Assembly (NCBI GenBank): GCA_003990705.1
Contig: AP018318.1
Span: 5,087,501-5,151,500, forward strand
DNA length: 64,000 nt
Reading direction: 5' to 3'
From: Nostoc sp. HK-01
GTDB taxonomy: Bacteria; Cyanobacteriota; Cyanobacteriia; Cyanobacteriales; Nostocaceae
How positions within the stretch are numbered: the stretch's first letter is position 1; each line of letters begins with the position of its first letter. The position numbers and the translations under genes were made by a program. Of this stretch, positions 26,387 through 35,418 are shown piece after piece. The notes below the pieces were generated by a model that was not told the DNA's origin, did not search any database, and saw only the letters and a program-made list of their open reading frames with translations.

Positions 26387-28024
26387 ATGGCTGCTCAAAG
26401 AGACACATCTAGAGACGGTTTAAACAACAAAATTCAAACATTAGTTTTAACTAATTTTAAAGGGCTTTGGCAATTACTTCAAAGCAACGAATCTATCAAA
26501 CGTAAAGTTAACAAAGCATTACTAAATAGTCTCATCTACAAAATTCCTACTCGTCCTAATCCCTACAGTATGATGACACTAGATAAGCATATTCCTGATA
26601 CAGATAAGGAGAAGAAAACAGATACTTATACTTCCTGGGACTCACTCAACGATCGCACTTATACCGGAAGACATTTACCACCCAATCCCAAGTTAAACGA
26701 CCCAAATAATCTACCAAAGGTTGAAGACCTAGCAATTTTATTCCGCAAAAGAGACGGGAAAACAATTTACTCTAGCAAATCAACAATGCTGTTTCCCTAT
26801 TGGGTGCAGTGGTTTACTGATAGTTTCCTCCGTCTCGACCACACTAATAAATTAAAAAATACATCCAATCATGAAATTGATTTGTGTAATGTTTATGGTT
26901 TAACTAGAAAACAAACACATCTTTTACGCAGCTTTAAAGGTGGTAAATTTAAAACTCAAAAACTCAAACGGCAAGATGGTGTAGAAGAAGAATATCCTCT
27001 ATTTTATTATGCTGATCCAGCACAGGGCATAGTTGACCCGCAATTTGTCGGTCTTTATGAACCCGTCAATGATGAAAAAAGACAGCCAGCAGATAAAAAA
27101 CAATATCTGTTTGCAATGGGGGTAGAACGCGCCAATGTGCAAATTGGCTATGTCATGCTCAATACTCTCTGTCTGCGGGAACATAATCGTTTATGTGATG
27201 TATTAGCCAGTAATTATCCCGATTGGGATGATGAACGCCTCTTCCAAACTTCGAGAAATATTCTTATGGCAATTATTCTCAAAATAATTATGGAAGAGTA
27301 CATTAACCATATAACTCCTTATCACTTTAAACTATTTGCTGATCCTGAAGCTTTTACAAAAGAAAGTTGGTATCGTACCAATCATATGTCAATTGAATTT
27401 GACTTTGTTTATCGCTGGCATAGTGCGATTCCTGAAACATTTACTTGTAACGGCAAACCCACTCATGTTGCTACAACTCTCTGGAATAATAAAATATTAA
27501 TTGACCAAGGGTTAGGAGCGTTAATGGAAGAAACTTGTTCTCAACCAGGAACAAGAATTGGTTTATTTAACACGCCTGATATATTAGTTGAATTAGCTGA
27601 ATTACCTTCAATCAGACTGGGACGGGAACTGCAATTAGCCAGCTACAACGATTATCGAGAATTGTGTGGTTTCCCCAGAGTTAACAGCTTTGATCAAATT
27701 ACTGGTGATGAATTTACTCAACAGAAACTAAAAGAATTCTATGGTCATGTTGATAATATTGAGTTCTTTGTAGGACTCTACTCTGAAGATGTGCGCCAAA
27801 ATTCAACCATCCCGCCTTTAGTAGCGCGTTTAATTGGGATTGATGCCTTTTCTCAAGCACTAACTAATCCTTTGTTATCACCTAAAATCTTTAATAAAGA
27901 TACTCTTTCGCCTATAGGCTGGGAAATATATCAAACTACAAATACCGTCTCAGATTTAGTTAATCGCAACGTTCCGTCATCAGGCAAAAAGTACAAAGTT
28001 ACTTTTGATTTACATAAAGAATAG
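26387..28024 (+). CDS. COX-like heme fatty acid dioxygenase (probable linoleate 10S-dioxygenase type)
   Basis: The 545-residue protein aligns throughout with the catalytic domain of animal cyclooxygenases: LREHNRLCDVL (263-273), LFQTSRNILM, YHFKLFADPE and EFDFVYRWHSAIPETF. Tyr342 matches the catalytic Tyr385 of COX and His345 the proximal heme ligand His388. It lacks the EGF and membrane-binding modules. At the distal heme position the COX pattern Q-H-F-T-H reads Q141-W-F-T-D145, so the distal His is Asp. A Nostoc punctiforme homologue with the same neighbour is known as a linoleate 10S-dioxygenase, making the 10S-hydroperoxide. Confidence 0.88.
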   Translation: MAAQRDTSRDGLNNKIQTLVLTNFKGLWQLLQSNESIKRKVNKALLNSLIYKIPTRPNPYSMMTLDKHIPDTDKEKKTDTYTSWDSLNDRTYTGRHLPPNPKLNDPNNLPKVEDLAILFRKRDGKTIYSSKSTMLFPYWVQWFTDSFLRLDHTNKLKNTSNHEIDLCNVYGLTRKQTHLLRSFKGGKFKTQKLKRQDGVEEEYPLFYYADPAQGIVDPQFVGLYEPVNDEKRQPADKKQYLFAMGVERANVQIGYVMLNTLCLREHNRLCDVLASNYPDWDDERLFQTSRNILMAIILKIIMEEYINHITPYHFKLFADPEAFTKESWYRTNHMSIEFDFVYRWHSAIPETFTCNGKPTHVATTLWNNKILIDQGLGALMEETCSQPGTRIGLFNTPDILVELAELPSIRLGRELQLASYNDYRELCGFPRVNSFDQITGDEFTQQKLKEFYGHVDNIEFFVGLYSEDVRQNSTIPPLVARLIGIDAFSQALTNPLLSPKIFNKDTLSPIGWEIYQTTNTVSDLVNRNVPSSGKKYKVTFDLHKE

Positions 28025-28054
28025 CTGATTTTAGTTTGATTGATCAGGACAAAA

Positions 28055-28087
28055 ATATCCCCAACTTCTTTGAGAATTTGGGGATAT
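28055..28087. terminator. Hairpin between dioxygenase and lyase genes
   Basis: ATATCCCCAA (28055-28064) and TTGGGGATAT (28078-28087) form a 10-bp perfect stem with a 13-base loop, 30 bp after the dioxygenase stop and 50 bp before the next start. It has no long T tract directly after it (AAAGGTTAAAAAATATC follows), so it may be an attenuator or mRNA-stability element rather than a full stop. Confidence 0.55.
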
Positions 28088-28136
28088 AAAGGTTAAAAAA
28101 TATCTCACCATAATTATTCTATCTATCTGTTGAACA

Positions 28137-29330
28137 ATGAACCTATTTACAGAATATCCAGAACAAGACGAAGCAAAATATTGCGCTCTCATGAGTGAGC
28201 TAGTCAGAAAGAACATGGATAATCTTTATGGAGGTGAAAAGCAAAAAATTGCCAAGCGAGATACTCACTCTAAAACTCACGCTGCTGTTCAAGGTACTTT
28301 AGAAATTTTTGACTTTGATGAAGCCGCAATTAAACAAGAATTGCGTCAACGCACTTCCTTAACTGAAGCTCAAATTCAAGGAATTTCACTGAAACAAGGT
28401 TTATTTGCCAAAGCAAAACAATATCCTGTTTGGTTACGATTTGCTAGTGGTGCATTCTCCGTAAAAAATGATTATGAAGGTGATACACGCTCTATGGCGG
28501 TGAAAATCCTTGGGGTAGAAGGAGAAAGATTACCACAAAGTCATGAGTTAAAAACCCACGATATTATTGTCCACAATACAGAACTCTTTTTTGTCAGAAC
28601 TATTAAAGACTTCTACGGCTTTTTTTTGGCGATTTATCGAGCAGGTTTGTTTCCACTTTTTAAGCTGTTGGTGCTGTTATGGCTCAAGTTACATCCCTAC
28701 GAATCCAATCTTTTACAAACTAGTTTCAAACGTTTTCCTAAAAGTTTACTCACCGAACGCTATTGGAGTGCTTCAGCCTATGCAGTGGGACTCAAATCTG
28801 ATTTTGACCCATCCCAACCAGGTCGAGTTCCGGTGGAATATCCTGCTGTGATTAAATATGGGTTTACTCCCGTGTCCATTCAGGCACCTCATCAACCACT
28901 TCCTCTAGAGTCCAGACCAGAAACTGAACTTCAGAGTGTCAAAACTTCAGGTGCAGAGGACAACTACTACCGAGAAGATATTATTCAAGCTTTAGCCAAG
29001 CCTGATGCTGAATACGCTTGGGATTTTCAAATCCAATTTCAAACTAAACCAGAGATGTCGGTTGATGATTCCACCATTCCTTGGAATGAAGCAGAATCAC
29101 CCTTTTTGACAATTGGTCGTCTGACAGTTAAGCATCAGAAAGTTGACTCTCCCTTAGAAAGTGACTTTGGAGAAAATCTCAGTTTTTCTCCAGGGAATGG
29201 TCTAGCAGTACATCGTCCTGTCGGTGCGATTAATCGGTTACGCTACACTGTGTATTCCATTGTTGCTCAGTCTCGTCATAGTAAACGAGGAGTCAAATAT
29301 CAAGAACCAACTGTGGAGACAAAATATTAA
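28137..29330 (+). CDS. Catalase-related heme protein, probable fatty-acid hydroperoxide lyase
   Basis: The 397-residue protein is a small catalase-fold member. TKTHAAVQGTLEIFD-like sequence puts a Thr-His pair (Thr47-His48) at the distal heme side as in coral allene oxide synthase and related lyases. YPVWLRFASGAFSVKNDYEGDTRSMAVKILGV matches the catalase core, and R369-x3-Y373 is the proximal heme-tyrosine motif. True catalases are longer and carry V-H at the distal site. In Nostoc punctiforme the equivalent gene next to the dioxygenase cleaves the 10S-hydroperoxide into a C10 oxo-acid and C8 alcohols; assigning that activity here is by homology. Confidence 0.87.
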   Translation: MNLFTEYPEQDEAKYCALMSELVRKNMDNLYGGEKQKIAKRDTHSKTHAAVQGTLEIFDFDEAAIKQELRQRTSLTEAQIQGISLKQGLFAKAKQYPVWLRFASGAFSVKNDYEGDTRSMAVKILGVEGERLPQSHELKTHDIIVHNTELFFVRTIKDFYGFFLAIYRAGLFPLFKLLVLLWLKLHPYESNLLQTSFKRFPKSLLTERYWSASAYAVGLKSDFDPSQPGRVPVEYPAVIKYGFTPVSIQAPHQPLPLESRPETELQSVKTSGAEDNYYREDIIQALAKPDAEYAWDFQIQFQTKPEMSVDDSTIPWNEAESPFLTIGRLTVKHQKVDSPLESDFGENLSFSPGNGLAVHRPVGAINRLRYTVYSIVAQSRHSKRGVKYQEPTVETKY

Positions 29331-29465
29331 GTCAGTCTCATGACTATTTGGGTTCGGCTAAATTTGTATACATAGCAGAAAGCTGGAAACAGAAGTTAAA
29401 AACATTACTGTTTCTGGCATTCACTTTTTTAGAATGTCTGAATCTATGTGACTACAGCTATGTGC

Positions 29466-30224
29466 TTAAACAACACTCACAGACAATAACTGTTCTGACA
29501 TATCAAAATTAGATGTGACATTCTGCACATCATCTAAGCTTTCTAGAGTATCGATTAACTTTAGCAGCGATCGCGCCTGATCTGCGTCTGTCACCTCTAC
29601 ATTATTACTGGGAATCCAGCGCAATTCGGCATCAGTGACTTGAAAACCCTTATCTTTGAGGGTTTTGTTGAGAATTTCTAAATTAGCAACCTCCGTCACT
29701 ACCTCGGCCGTCTCCTCTTCCGTCATTTCATAAGACTCAGCGCCACCTTCTAAAGATGCTTCTAAAAGCTGGTCTTCATCAACCACACCTTGCACAATAC
29801 ACACACCCTTTTGGTCAAACATCCAGCTAACGCAACCAGTCTCACCCAGATTTCCACCGTTTTTACTAAAAGCCACCCGTAAATCAGCCGCCGTGCGATT
29901 GCGATTATCAGTGAGGGCTTCAATTAAAATTGCGACACCACAAGGGCCATAACCTTCGTAGCGAATTTCTTCTAGACTATGATTATCGCCGCTAAATGTA
30001 CCTGCACCTTTAGCGATCGCTCTTTCAATATTGTCATTGGGGATACCCGCCGCCTTTGCCTTTTCAATTGCTGTGCGTAGTTGAAAATTCCCGCTTGGGT
30101 CTGGTACACCATTTCTCGCCGCCAAAATAATTGCCCGCGATAACTGAGTGAAAGTCTTTCCTCTTTTGGCATCCACTACAGCCTTTTGGCGCTTAATATT
30201 AGCCCATTTACTATGACCTGCCAT
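29466..30224 (-). CDS. YebC/PmpR family protein
   Basis: The 252-residue protein begins [23 protein letters not shown], the invariant YebC N-terminus, and contains [26 protein letters not shown] and [24 protein letters not shown]. Members were described as DNA-binding regulators, and more recent work connects the family to relief of ribosome stalling. It is complete and monocistronic, divergent from the lipoprotein gene at 30347. Confidence 0.95.
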   Translation of the reverse strand: MAGHSKWANIKRQKAVVDAKRGKTFTQLSRAIILAARNGVPDPSGNFQLRTAIEKAKAAGIPNDNIERAIAKGAGTFSGDNHSLEEIRYEGYGPCGVAILIEALTDNRNRTAADLRVAFSKNGGNLGETGCVSWMFDQKGVCIVQGVVDEDQLLEASLEGGAESYEMTEEETAEVVTEVANLEILNKTLKDKGFQVTDAELRWIPSNNVEVTDADQARSLLKLIDTLESLDDVQNVTSNFDMSEQLLSVSVV

Positions 30225-30346
30225 AATTTGAAACTATTTATGTTCTCTCCAAAGATTAGGATATACAAGTGAAGTATGAAGTATGAAGTGTGAAGTATAG
30301 AAATTTAACTTTCATTCTTCATAAGTTGCTATTCCCTGTTAGATTA

Positions 30347-31717
30347 ATGATTCATCTTCTCCAGCGAGTTTTGGCGCGATTTGTGTTTACCATTCACACA
30401 TTTAGGCGCAGAAAAAAGAAATTGCCACAATATCTTAAGCAATTACTCTTGTTATTACTGATGGGCATAGTTGCTTTAAGTGGATGTCAAAATCTGCGTT
30501 CTAGAGTCGAAGCAGATAAGGTAACTCATATAACTTTATGGCATGGTGTGAATCCACCACCAAATCGGGATGTATTGCAAAAGCTGGTAGATAAATTTAA
30601 CCAAACCCATACAGATATTCAGGTAGAGTCTTTATACATTGGGCAACAGGATCAGCAAACTCCGAAAATTTTAGCAGCTGTTGTTGGCAATGCACCCCCG
30701 GATTTATTATGGTACAACCCAACTATTGCTGGGCAATTAGTGGAACTAGGGGCGTTGATTTCTGTAGATGAGATGCTGGCAAACTCCCCAGTTAAAAACG
30801 AAATTGACCCAACTTTGTATGCGGCGATGGAATACAAAGGCCAATTATGGTCAGTTCCCTTTGCCACAAATAACCTCGGCATTTTTTACCGTCCGAGTTT
30901 GTTTAAAGCAGCAGGGATTATGGAAATTCCTCGAAACTGGCAAGAATTTCGCCAAGTTGCCAAAAAATTAACCCGTGATTTTAACAATGATGGGCAGATA
31001 GATCAGTATGGAATGTCTCTGCCTTTGGGTAAAGGAGAATTTACTGTTTTCTCTTGGTTGCCATTTATGTGGAGTAGTGGCGGTGAACTAGTGAGCGGCG
31101 ATGCCCAAAATCCCGCAGGTGTGAGATTAACCGAAAATCAAGGAGCGATCGCCGCCTTACAATTTTGGCGTAACTTAATTACAGATGGTTCCACAATGTT
31201 ATCTAGCCCAGAACGAGGATATGAAACAGACCCCTTGCTATCGGGAAAAGTGGCAATGCAAATTAATGGCCCTTGGAACTTAGGACAATTTCAAGATACT
31301 AACGTTGATTTTGGTGTTTTTCCCCTGCCGAATAACCAAAAACCGGCTACGAATATTGGCGGTGAAAATCTGTTCTTATTTAAAACCACACCAGAACGCC
31401 AAAAGGCAACATTTAAATTTGCTGAATATGCCATGAGTGCCGATTTTCAAACAGAATTAGCTCTAGGTACTGGCTATTTACCGATTAATGTAAAATCTCG
31501 CCAAAGCAGCAAATATCAGGAATTTGTCAAGAAAATACCACAAGTAAAAGTCTTTTTAGAACAAGCCCAGTATGGTCGCAGTCGTCCAATTTTTCCTGGT
31601 TACAATCGTATTTCTGATGGTATTGGACGGGCAGTTGAAGCAGTATTGTTGGGTAAACTTTCGCCAGTCGAGGCACTACAAGCCAGTCAGCAGCGTTTAG
31701 ATTTAATCTTTAAATAA
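30347..31717 (+). CDS. ABC transporter sugar-type solute-binding lipoprotein
   Basis: The ATG at 30347 gives 456 residues; an upstream GTG (30290) sits in repeat-like DNA and is less likely. A long basic N-region precedes LLLLLLMGIVALSGC, a lipobox with Cys47, so the mature protein is lipid-anchored. The body matches UgpB/MalE-like binding proteins (ITLWHGVNPPPNRDVLQKLV, NNDGQIDQYGMSLPLGKG, AMQINGPWNLGQF). The expected ligand is a sugar or glycerol-phosphate compound. No permease or ATPase gene lies next to it, so partners must be elsewhere. Confidence 0.88.
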   Translation: MIHLLQRVLARFVFTIHTFRRRKKKLPQYLKQLLLLLLMGIVALSGCQNLRSRVEADKVTHITLWHGVNPPPNRDVLQKLVDKFNQTHTDIQVESLYIGQQDQQTPKILAAVVGNAPPDLLWYNPTIAGQLVELGALISVDEMLANSPVKNEIDPTLYAAMEYKGQLWSVPFATNNLGIFYRPSLFKAAGIMEIPRNWQEFRQVAKKLTRDFNNDGQIDQYGMSLPLGKGEFTVFSWLPFMWSSGGELVSGDAQNPAGVRLTENQGAIAALQFWRNLITDGSTMLSSPERGYETDPLLSGKVAMQINGPWNLGQFQDTNVDFGVFPLPNNQKPATNIGGENLFLFKTTPERQKATFKFAEYAMSADFQTELALGTGYLPINVKSRQSSKYQEFVKKIPQVKVFLEQAQYGRSRPIFPGYNRISDGIGRAVEAVLLGKLSPVEALQASQQRLDLIFK

Positions 31718-31742
31718 AGCTAAAAATAGCCACATAAGGGAA

Positions 31743-31779
31743 AAATCTGAGCAGTGACATCTACGGCTCAGATTCTTTG
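31743..31779 (+). terminator. Hairpin after the binding-protein gene
   Basis: AATCTGAGC (31744-31752) pairs with GCTCAGATT (31766-31774), followed by CTTTGG. It lies within the 342-bp gap 31718-32059 before rplU. The remainder of that gap is AT-rich and should contain the L21 promoter and leader; I recognise no leader motif. Confidence 0.5.
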
Positions 31780-32059
31780 GTGCTGTTCTGTGTCATTATT
31801 AACTTCAGTCGAATTTGCAAAGATTACGCAAATCTGAAAAAAATAATCTGTAAATTTACCCAATAGTTTTACTTCTAATTAAATATTGACTTTAGTCTGG
31901 TTAATAAAATATAATTTTAGATTGTCTGTCTTATTCCTGCTCGGATCAGGTAGACACATCACAAAAGCTAACCACAGCGATTCATCAAGCTCAGGTATAT
32001 CGCCTTCTCTACAAGAGATTTTAGTTAGCTACCTGTACGGCAACTCTAAGGACAATTTA

Positions 32060-32458
32060 ATGACCTACGCAATTATTGAAACTGGTGGCAAACAATTAAG
32101 AGTTGAGCCAGGCCGTTTTTACGATATTGAACTGCTGACTGCTCAACCAGACGAAAAAGTTACAATAAATTCAGTACTACTAGTACACCATGATGGTGGA
32201 CTCAGCATCGGTCAGCCTTTAGTAGCAGGGGCAACTGTAGAAGGGACGGTATTGCGGCATCTTAGAGGTCGCAAAGTCCTGGTATACAAAATGAAGCCGA
32301 AGAAGAAAACCCGCAAAAAACGGGGTCATCGTCAAGAAATAACCAGACTGTTAATTAATTCCATCACTCTTAATGGTGAGGTATTTGCAGCTGCTGAAGT
32401 TGCAACAGCCGAAACTAGTGCAGCTGAGAGTTCCCCTGTGGAAACCACTGCTGAATAA
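32060..32458 (+). CDS. rplU: 50S ribosomal protein L21
   Basis: The ATG at 32060 begins [24 protein letters not shown], the standard L21 N-terminus; an earlier in-frame start (31886) would add 58 unrelated residues. The 132-residue protein has the [21 protein letters not shown]-type rRNA-binding basic loop and an Ala/Glu/Thr-rich tail (about 112-132) not needed for the fold. It forms a two-gene unit with rpmA, 26 bp downstream. Confidence 0.97.
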   Translation: MTYAIIETGGKQLRVEPGRFYDIELLTAQPDEKVTINSVLLVHHDGGLSIGQPLVAGATVEGTVLRHLRGRKVLVYKMKPKKKTRKKRGHRQEITRLLINSITLNGEVFAAAEVATAETSAAESSPVETTAE

Positions 32459-32484
32459 TAGAAAAATAAGCATAAAAGGAAATT

Positions 32485-32763
32485 ATGGCTCATAAGAAAG
32501 GAACAGGTAGTACACGTAACGGTCGTGATTCTAACGCTCAACGTCTAGGTGTGAAGCGTTTTGGTGGTCAAGTTGTTCGTGCGGGAAATATTCTTGTACG
32601 TCAGCGTGGTACTAAATTCCACCCTGGCAACAATGTTGGTATCGGTAGCGATGACACCTTGTTTGCCTTAGTTGATGGTATTGTTACCTTTGAGAGAAAA
32701 GGTAAATCTCGCAAAAAAGTCAGCATTTATCCAGCGGCTGCGGCTGAAGCAGTAGCCAGCTAA
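32485..32763 (+). CDS. rpmA: 50S ribosomal protein L27
   Basis: The 92-residue protein begins [20 protein letters not shown], the canonical L27 start whose N-terminal tail reaches toward the peptidyl-transferase centre. [24 protein letters not shown] follows. No Firmicutes-type cleaved N-terminal extension is present. AAGGAAATT before the ATG is a good ribosome site. It is co-transcribed with rplU and followed directly by a strong terminator. Confidence 0.98.
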   Translation: MAHKKGTGSTRNGRDSNAQRLGVKRFGGQVVRAGNILVRQRGTKFHPGNNVGIGSDDTLFALVDGIVTFERKGKSRKKVSIYPAAAAEAVAS

Positions 32764-32797
32764 AAATCTGGGAATTTGATTGATTACCCAGATTTTT
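32762..32797 (+). terminator. Terminator of the rplU-rpmA operon
   Basis: AAAAATCTGGG (32762-32772) pairs with CCCAGATTTTT (32787-32797), an 11-bp perfect stem ending in a T run, overlapping the rpmA stop codon. Confidence 0.85.
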
Positions 32798-32803
32798 CGG
32801 TAA

Positions 32804-32838
32804 AAAAATGAGGGTGGAAGTTACCAACCCTCATTTTT
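32804..32838. terminator. Second hairpin, bidirectional
   Basis: AAAAATGAGGGT (32804-32815) and ACCCTCATTTTT (32827-32838) form a 12-bp perfect stem. With its A-rich and T-rich ends it can stop both the ribosomal operon and the convergent membrane-protein gene ending at 32874. Confidence 0.75.
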
Positions 32839-32873
32839 ACTATTTATTGGAGCTTTAAATCTTGCGCTTCTAC

Positions 32874-33320
32874 TTACCACATAGATGTATGTATTGATAA
32901 TTCCTCGTGGAGAACTGCGCCGCAAGCTATACCTGTCAATGAAAATAAGGATGTAATCAAGAAGGCCGACCTGCCTTTAAATCCTGCTGTATGAAAATCA
33001 ATTTTTGCTAATATTGCCGCAGAAATAATTAATAACGTATCGAGAAAGAGTCGAAACCAAGCAACCATTAGGAAAAACAAAAATGCCCCGCATACGGCAA
33101 TTAAAAAAGTTCTAGTACTTGACTCAAAAAATACACTAGAATAATTAGCCATCGCTAAAAAGGGAACAGCTAAACTTGCTAACAAAATCAATACACCAAG
33201 TACCACTACTATCCAGAGAGGCCAAGGCATACGTGATTCAGATAACACCCAGCCTAGGGTAGTATAACTAACCAGTACTAGTAATAAGGATGTCCAAGGA
33301 AGTCTTTTGAAAATTGACAT
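32874..33320 (-). CDS. Hypothetical integral membrane protein
   Basis: The 148-residue protein has about four hydrophobic helices (near 8-27, 33-60, 70-105 and 118-138), with a short basic N-terminus (MSIFKRLPW) predicting a cytoplasmic start. I recognise no catalytic motif or named family. It is conserved-looking in composition and probably belongs to a cyanobacterial group of unknown function. It converges with the rplU-rpmA operon. Confidence 0.7.
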   Translation of the reverse strand: MSIFKRLPWTSLLLVLVSYTTLGWVLSESRMPWPLWIVVVLGVLILLASLAVPFLAMANYSSVFFESSTRTFLIAVCGAFLFFLMVAWFRLFLDTLLIISAAILAKIDFHTAGFKGRSAFLITSLFSLTGIACGAVLHEELSIHTSMW

Positions 33321-33654
33321 GGGTTGATTTTGTCATGAATTAAGTAAAGTGATTTTTTGCATAAATTTTCAATTACCAAGTACTTGCTCTGACTTGTAGG
33401 AGCCTTGATGTTGGTGGGAGTAAAGGCGATCGCACCCTACAAGAAAGCAAACTTTAGTTGAATGTATTTTGACGAGAATGACTTAGACTATATGTTTATC
33501 ATCCTATTTTTACAAGACGTAATCAATAGGCTGTTAGGCCAATTCTCTAAATTTACAAACAATTACGGTACAAACTAGTTAAATATTTTCGTAAACATTT
33601 GTAAACTGTTAGCAGCAGAGTAGCAAAGTATCACATCTGGATTAAGGAATTGTC
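33321..33654. other. Intergenic region upstream of cruF
   Basis: No gene is seen in 334 bp between divergent genes. An imperfect inverted repeat CTTGTAGG (33393-33400) / CCTACAAG (33436-33443) surrounds a HIP1 octamer. It is related to the palindrome at 23624-23643. The stretch near 33545-33640 is AT-rich with TTTGTAAAC-type repeats (ACAAACAATTACGG, AACATTTGTAAACTG) and probably contains the cruF promoter. Confidence 0.45.
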
Positions 33655-34563
33655 ATGAAACAACTTGTTGTCGCTGAGCGCGTAAGCCTCATCGGTCATA
33701 TTGTGTCAATGGTGTTTGGGTTAGTAGGGATATTATTGGTTGTACCCAATGCCGAACTCATTTTGAACTTGTCTGAATTTGGACAAACTGCTATGCAGTG
33801 GAGTATGGCTGGTGGCGGTGTAGTTTATATGATTTTGGGTGCAGCAGCCGTATTGTTGTATGCCTCGCGGACATTAGGTGTGGGTCGTGCTGTGGCATTT
33901 CTGCTGCCTGCTGTATTAATTTCTTTAACCAGTGAACTTTTAGGAACTAGCACAGGCTTTCCTTTTGGTCACTACCACTATTTAAGTGGCTTGGGTTATA
34001 AAATTGCTGGTTTAGTGCCGTTTACAATTCCCTTATCTTGGTTTTATTTAGGCTGTGTATCTTACTTATTAGCCCGTGCAGGTTTAGAAGTAGATACAAA
34101 ACCGAGCTTGTGGCGACATATTGGCGCGATTGGCTTGGGTTCTTTGCTGCTGACCTCTTGGGATTTTGTACTTGACCCAGCCATGAGTCAAACTACCTTA
34201 CCCTTTTGGTATTGGCAGCAACCAGGTGCTTTCTTTGGAATGCCTTATCAAAACTTTGCTGGTTGGTTAGGTACTGGCGCAGTCTTCATGACAGTAGCAG
34301 CTTTATTGTGGAAAAACCAGCCAATTAAATTTGAGCGATCGCAACTTAATTTACCTTTAGTAGTCTATTTAAGTAACTTTGCTTTTGCAACAGTTATGAG
34401 CTTGGCTGCCGGATTCTCCATTCCTGTATTACTCGGTTTATTATTAGGAGTGACTCCTGCTATTACCTTGTGGTGGAAAGCATCAGCCGCAACTACTCAA
34501 GTGACCATTGAGCCAGCAACTCAAGAAGTTTCTGTGGCCAGCGTCAAAGTTGCTTTGAAGTAG
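33655..34563 (+). CDS. cruF: Carotenoid 1',2'-hydratase CruF-like
   Basis: The 302-residue polytopic protein carries the DUF422/CruF signatures SELLGTSTGFPFGHYHY (about 101-117), PLSWFYLGCVSYLLA, SWDFVLDPAMSQ and NFAGWLGTGAVF. CruF hydrates the psi end of gamma-carotene in the route to myxol-type carotenoid glycosides, which sit in the cyanobacterial outer and cytoplasmic membranes. The glycosyltransferase partner CruG, adjacent in some cyanobacteria, is not next door here. Assignment to the family is firm; the exact carotenoid substrate is by homology. Confidence 0.83.
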   Translation: MKQLVVAERVSLIGHIVSMVFGLVGILLVVPNAELILNLSEFGQTAMQWSMAGGGVVYMILGAAAVLLYASRTLGVGRAVAFLLPAVLISLTSELLGTSTGFPFGHYHYLSGLGYKIAGLVPFTIPLSWFYLGCVSYLLARAGLEVDTKPSLWRHIGAIGLGSLLLTSWDFVLDPAMSQTTLPFWYWQQPGAFFGMPYQNFAGWLGTGAVFMTVAALLWKNQPIKFERSQLNLPLVVYLSNFAFATVMSLAAGFSIPVLLGLLLGVTPAITLWWKASAATTQVTIEPATQEVSVASVKVALK

Positions 34564-34642
34564 TAAAAGTGGGCAAAAAGTAGGGGACAATGGGGAAATT
34601 TTTCTCAGTACCCAATAGCCCTAAATTAGTCATGAACAACAA

Positions 34643-34673
34643 GATCCCCGATTTCTTCAAGAAGTCGGGGATC
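34643..34673. terminator. Hairpin downstream of cruF
   Basis: GATCCCCGATTTCTT and GAAGTCGGGGATC form a stem with one mismatch around a CAA loop, 80 bp beyond cruF. The same CCCCGAT...ATCGGGG-style element is frequent in cyanobacterial gaps, so it may be both terminator and dispersed repeat. Confidence 0.65.
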
Positions 34674-34767
34674 TGAATCTGATTAAGTCTAATTAAAATC
34701 TAAAAATTACATTTTTGAGCATATATCAAGCATATTAAAGAGATTAACAGCTGAAAGTACAGATATT

Positions 34768-35349
34768 GTGGGAACTGTTCAATTATTATGGTCTATGATT
34801 GGCTTACTCCTGACAATGGGTGGCACATTTCTGGAAGCATATAGTATCACCTTGCCTTGGAGTTGGACTCAACATGGAATTCAAACCTTTTCTTTAGGTG
34901 TCACCTTCCAAATTGGGGCGGTGCTACTTGTAGGTTGTTTGGGAGGTCAAAATGCTGGTGCGCTCTCGCAAATTGCTTACTTGGTTATGGGTTTAACCTT
35001 ACTACCAGTATTCTCCGAAGGTGGAGGTCTTGGTTATGTCAGGCTATCTCAGTTTGGCTATTTGTTAGGCTTTGTTCCTGGAGCATGGATTTGTGGATTT
35101 TTGGCTTTTCAAGCCAGACCAAAACTAGAATCTTTGGCATTTAGCTGTATTTGTGGCTTGTTAACGATTCACTTTTGCGGTATTGCTTATTTGACCATTA
35201 GTTACTTTCTTCAGTGGCAAGGTACAGAAAATATATCCTTAATCCAAGCAGTCTTGAAATACTCTTGGTTTGCCGTACCAGGACAATTAGCTGTAGTCTG
35301 TGCTGTTACCTCAATAGCTTATTTATTACGTCATTTAATGTTTTATTAG
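34768..35349 (+). CDS. BioY-like biotin transporter substrate-binding subunit
   Basis: The 193-residue membrane protein has about six hydrophobic segments and the BioY pattern LPVFSEGGGLGYVRLSQFGYLLGFVPGAW, matching the P-x-F-x-x-G-G-G ... GYLxGF motif of the S-component that binds biotin. Such proteins work alone or with an energy-coupling factor ATPase. The GTG at 34768 gives the best N-terminus; the first in-frame ATG is 34795. A 69-bp gap with heptamer repeats separates it from lspA on the same strand, a neighbourhood I recall from other cyanobacteria. Confidence 0.75.
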   Translation: MGTVQLLWSMIGLLLTMGGTFLEAYSITLPWSWTQHGIQTFSLGVTFQIGAVLLVGCLGGQNAGALSQIAYLVMGLTLLPVFSEGGGLGYVRLSQFGYLLGFVPGAWICGFLAFQARPKLESLAFSCICGLLTIHFCGIAYLTISYFLQWQGTENISLIQAVLKYSWFAVPGQLAVVCAVTSIAYLLRHLMFY

Positions 35350-35413
35350 TTATTAGTCCATTGTCAATAGTTAGACTGACTTTTGACTTTTGACTTTTGA
35401 CCAACTGACTAAC
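35350..35413. repeat. Dispersed heptamer-type repeat cluster
   Basis: TTGTCAATAGTTAG is followed by four TGACTTT-type units (GACTTTTGACTTTTGACTTTTGACC). It fills the whole gap between bioY-like and lspA genes. The GACTTTT unit is a clean heptamer repeated three times in register. Confidence 0.65.
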
Positions 35414-35418
35414 ACACC

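Noticed and set aside
26387-28024. Annotation as a true prostaglandin cyclooxygenase
   Set aside because: The distal His is replaced, EGF and membrane-binding modules are missing, and the neighbour matches the linoleate 10S-dioxygenase/lyase pair.
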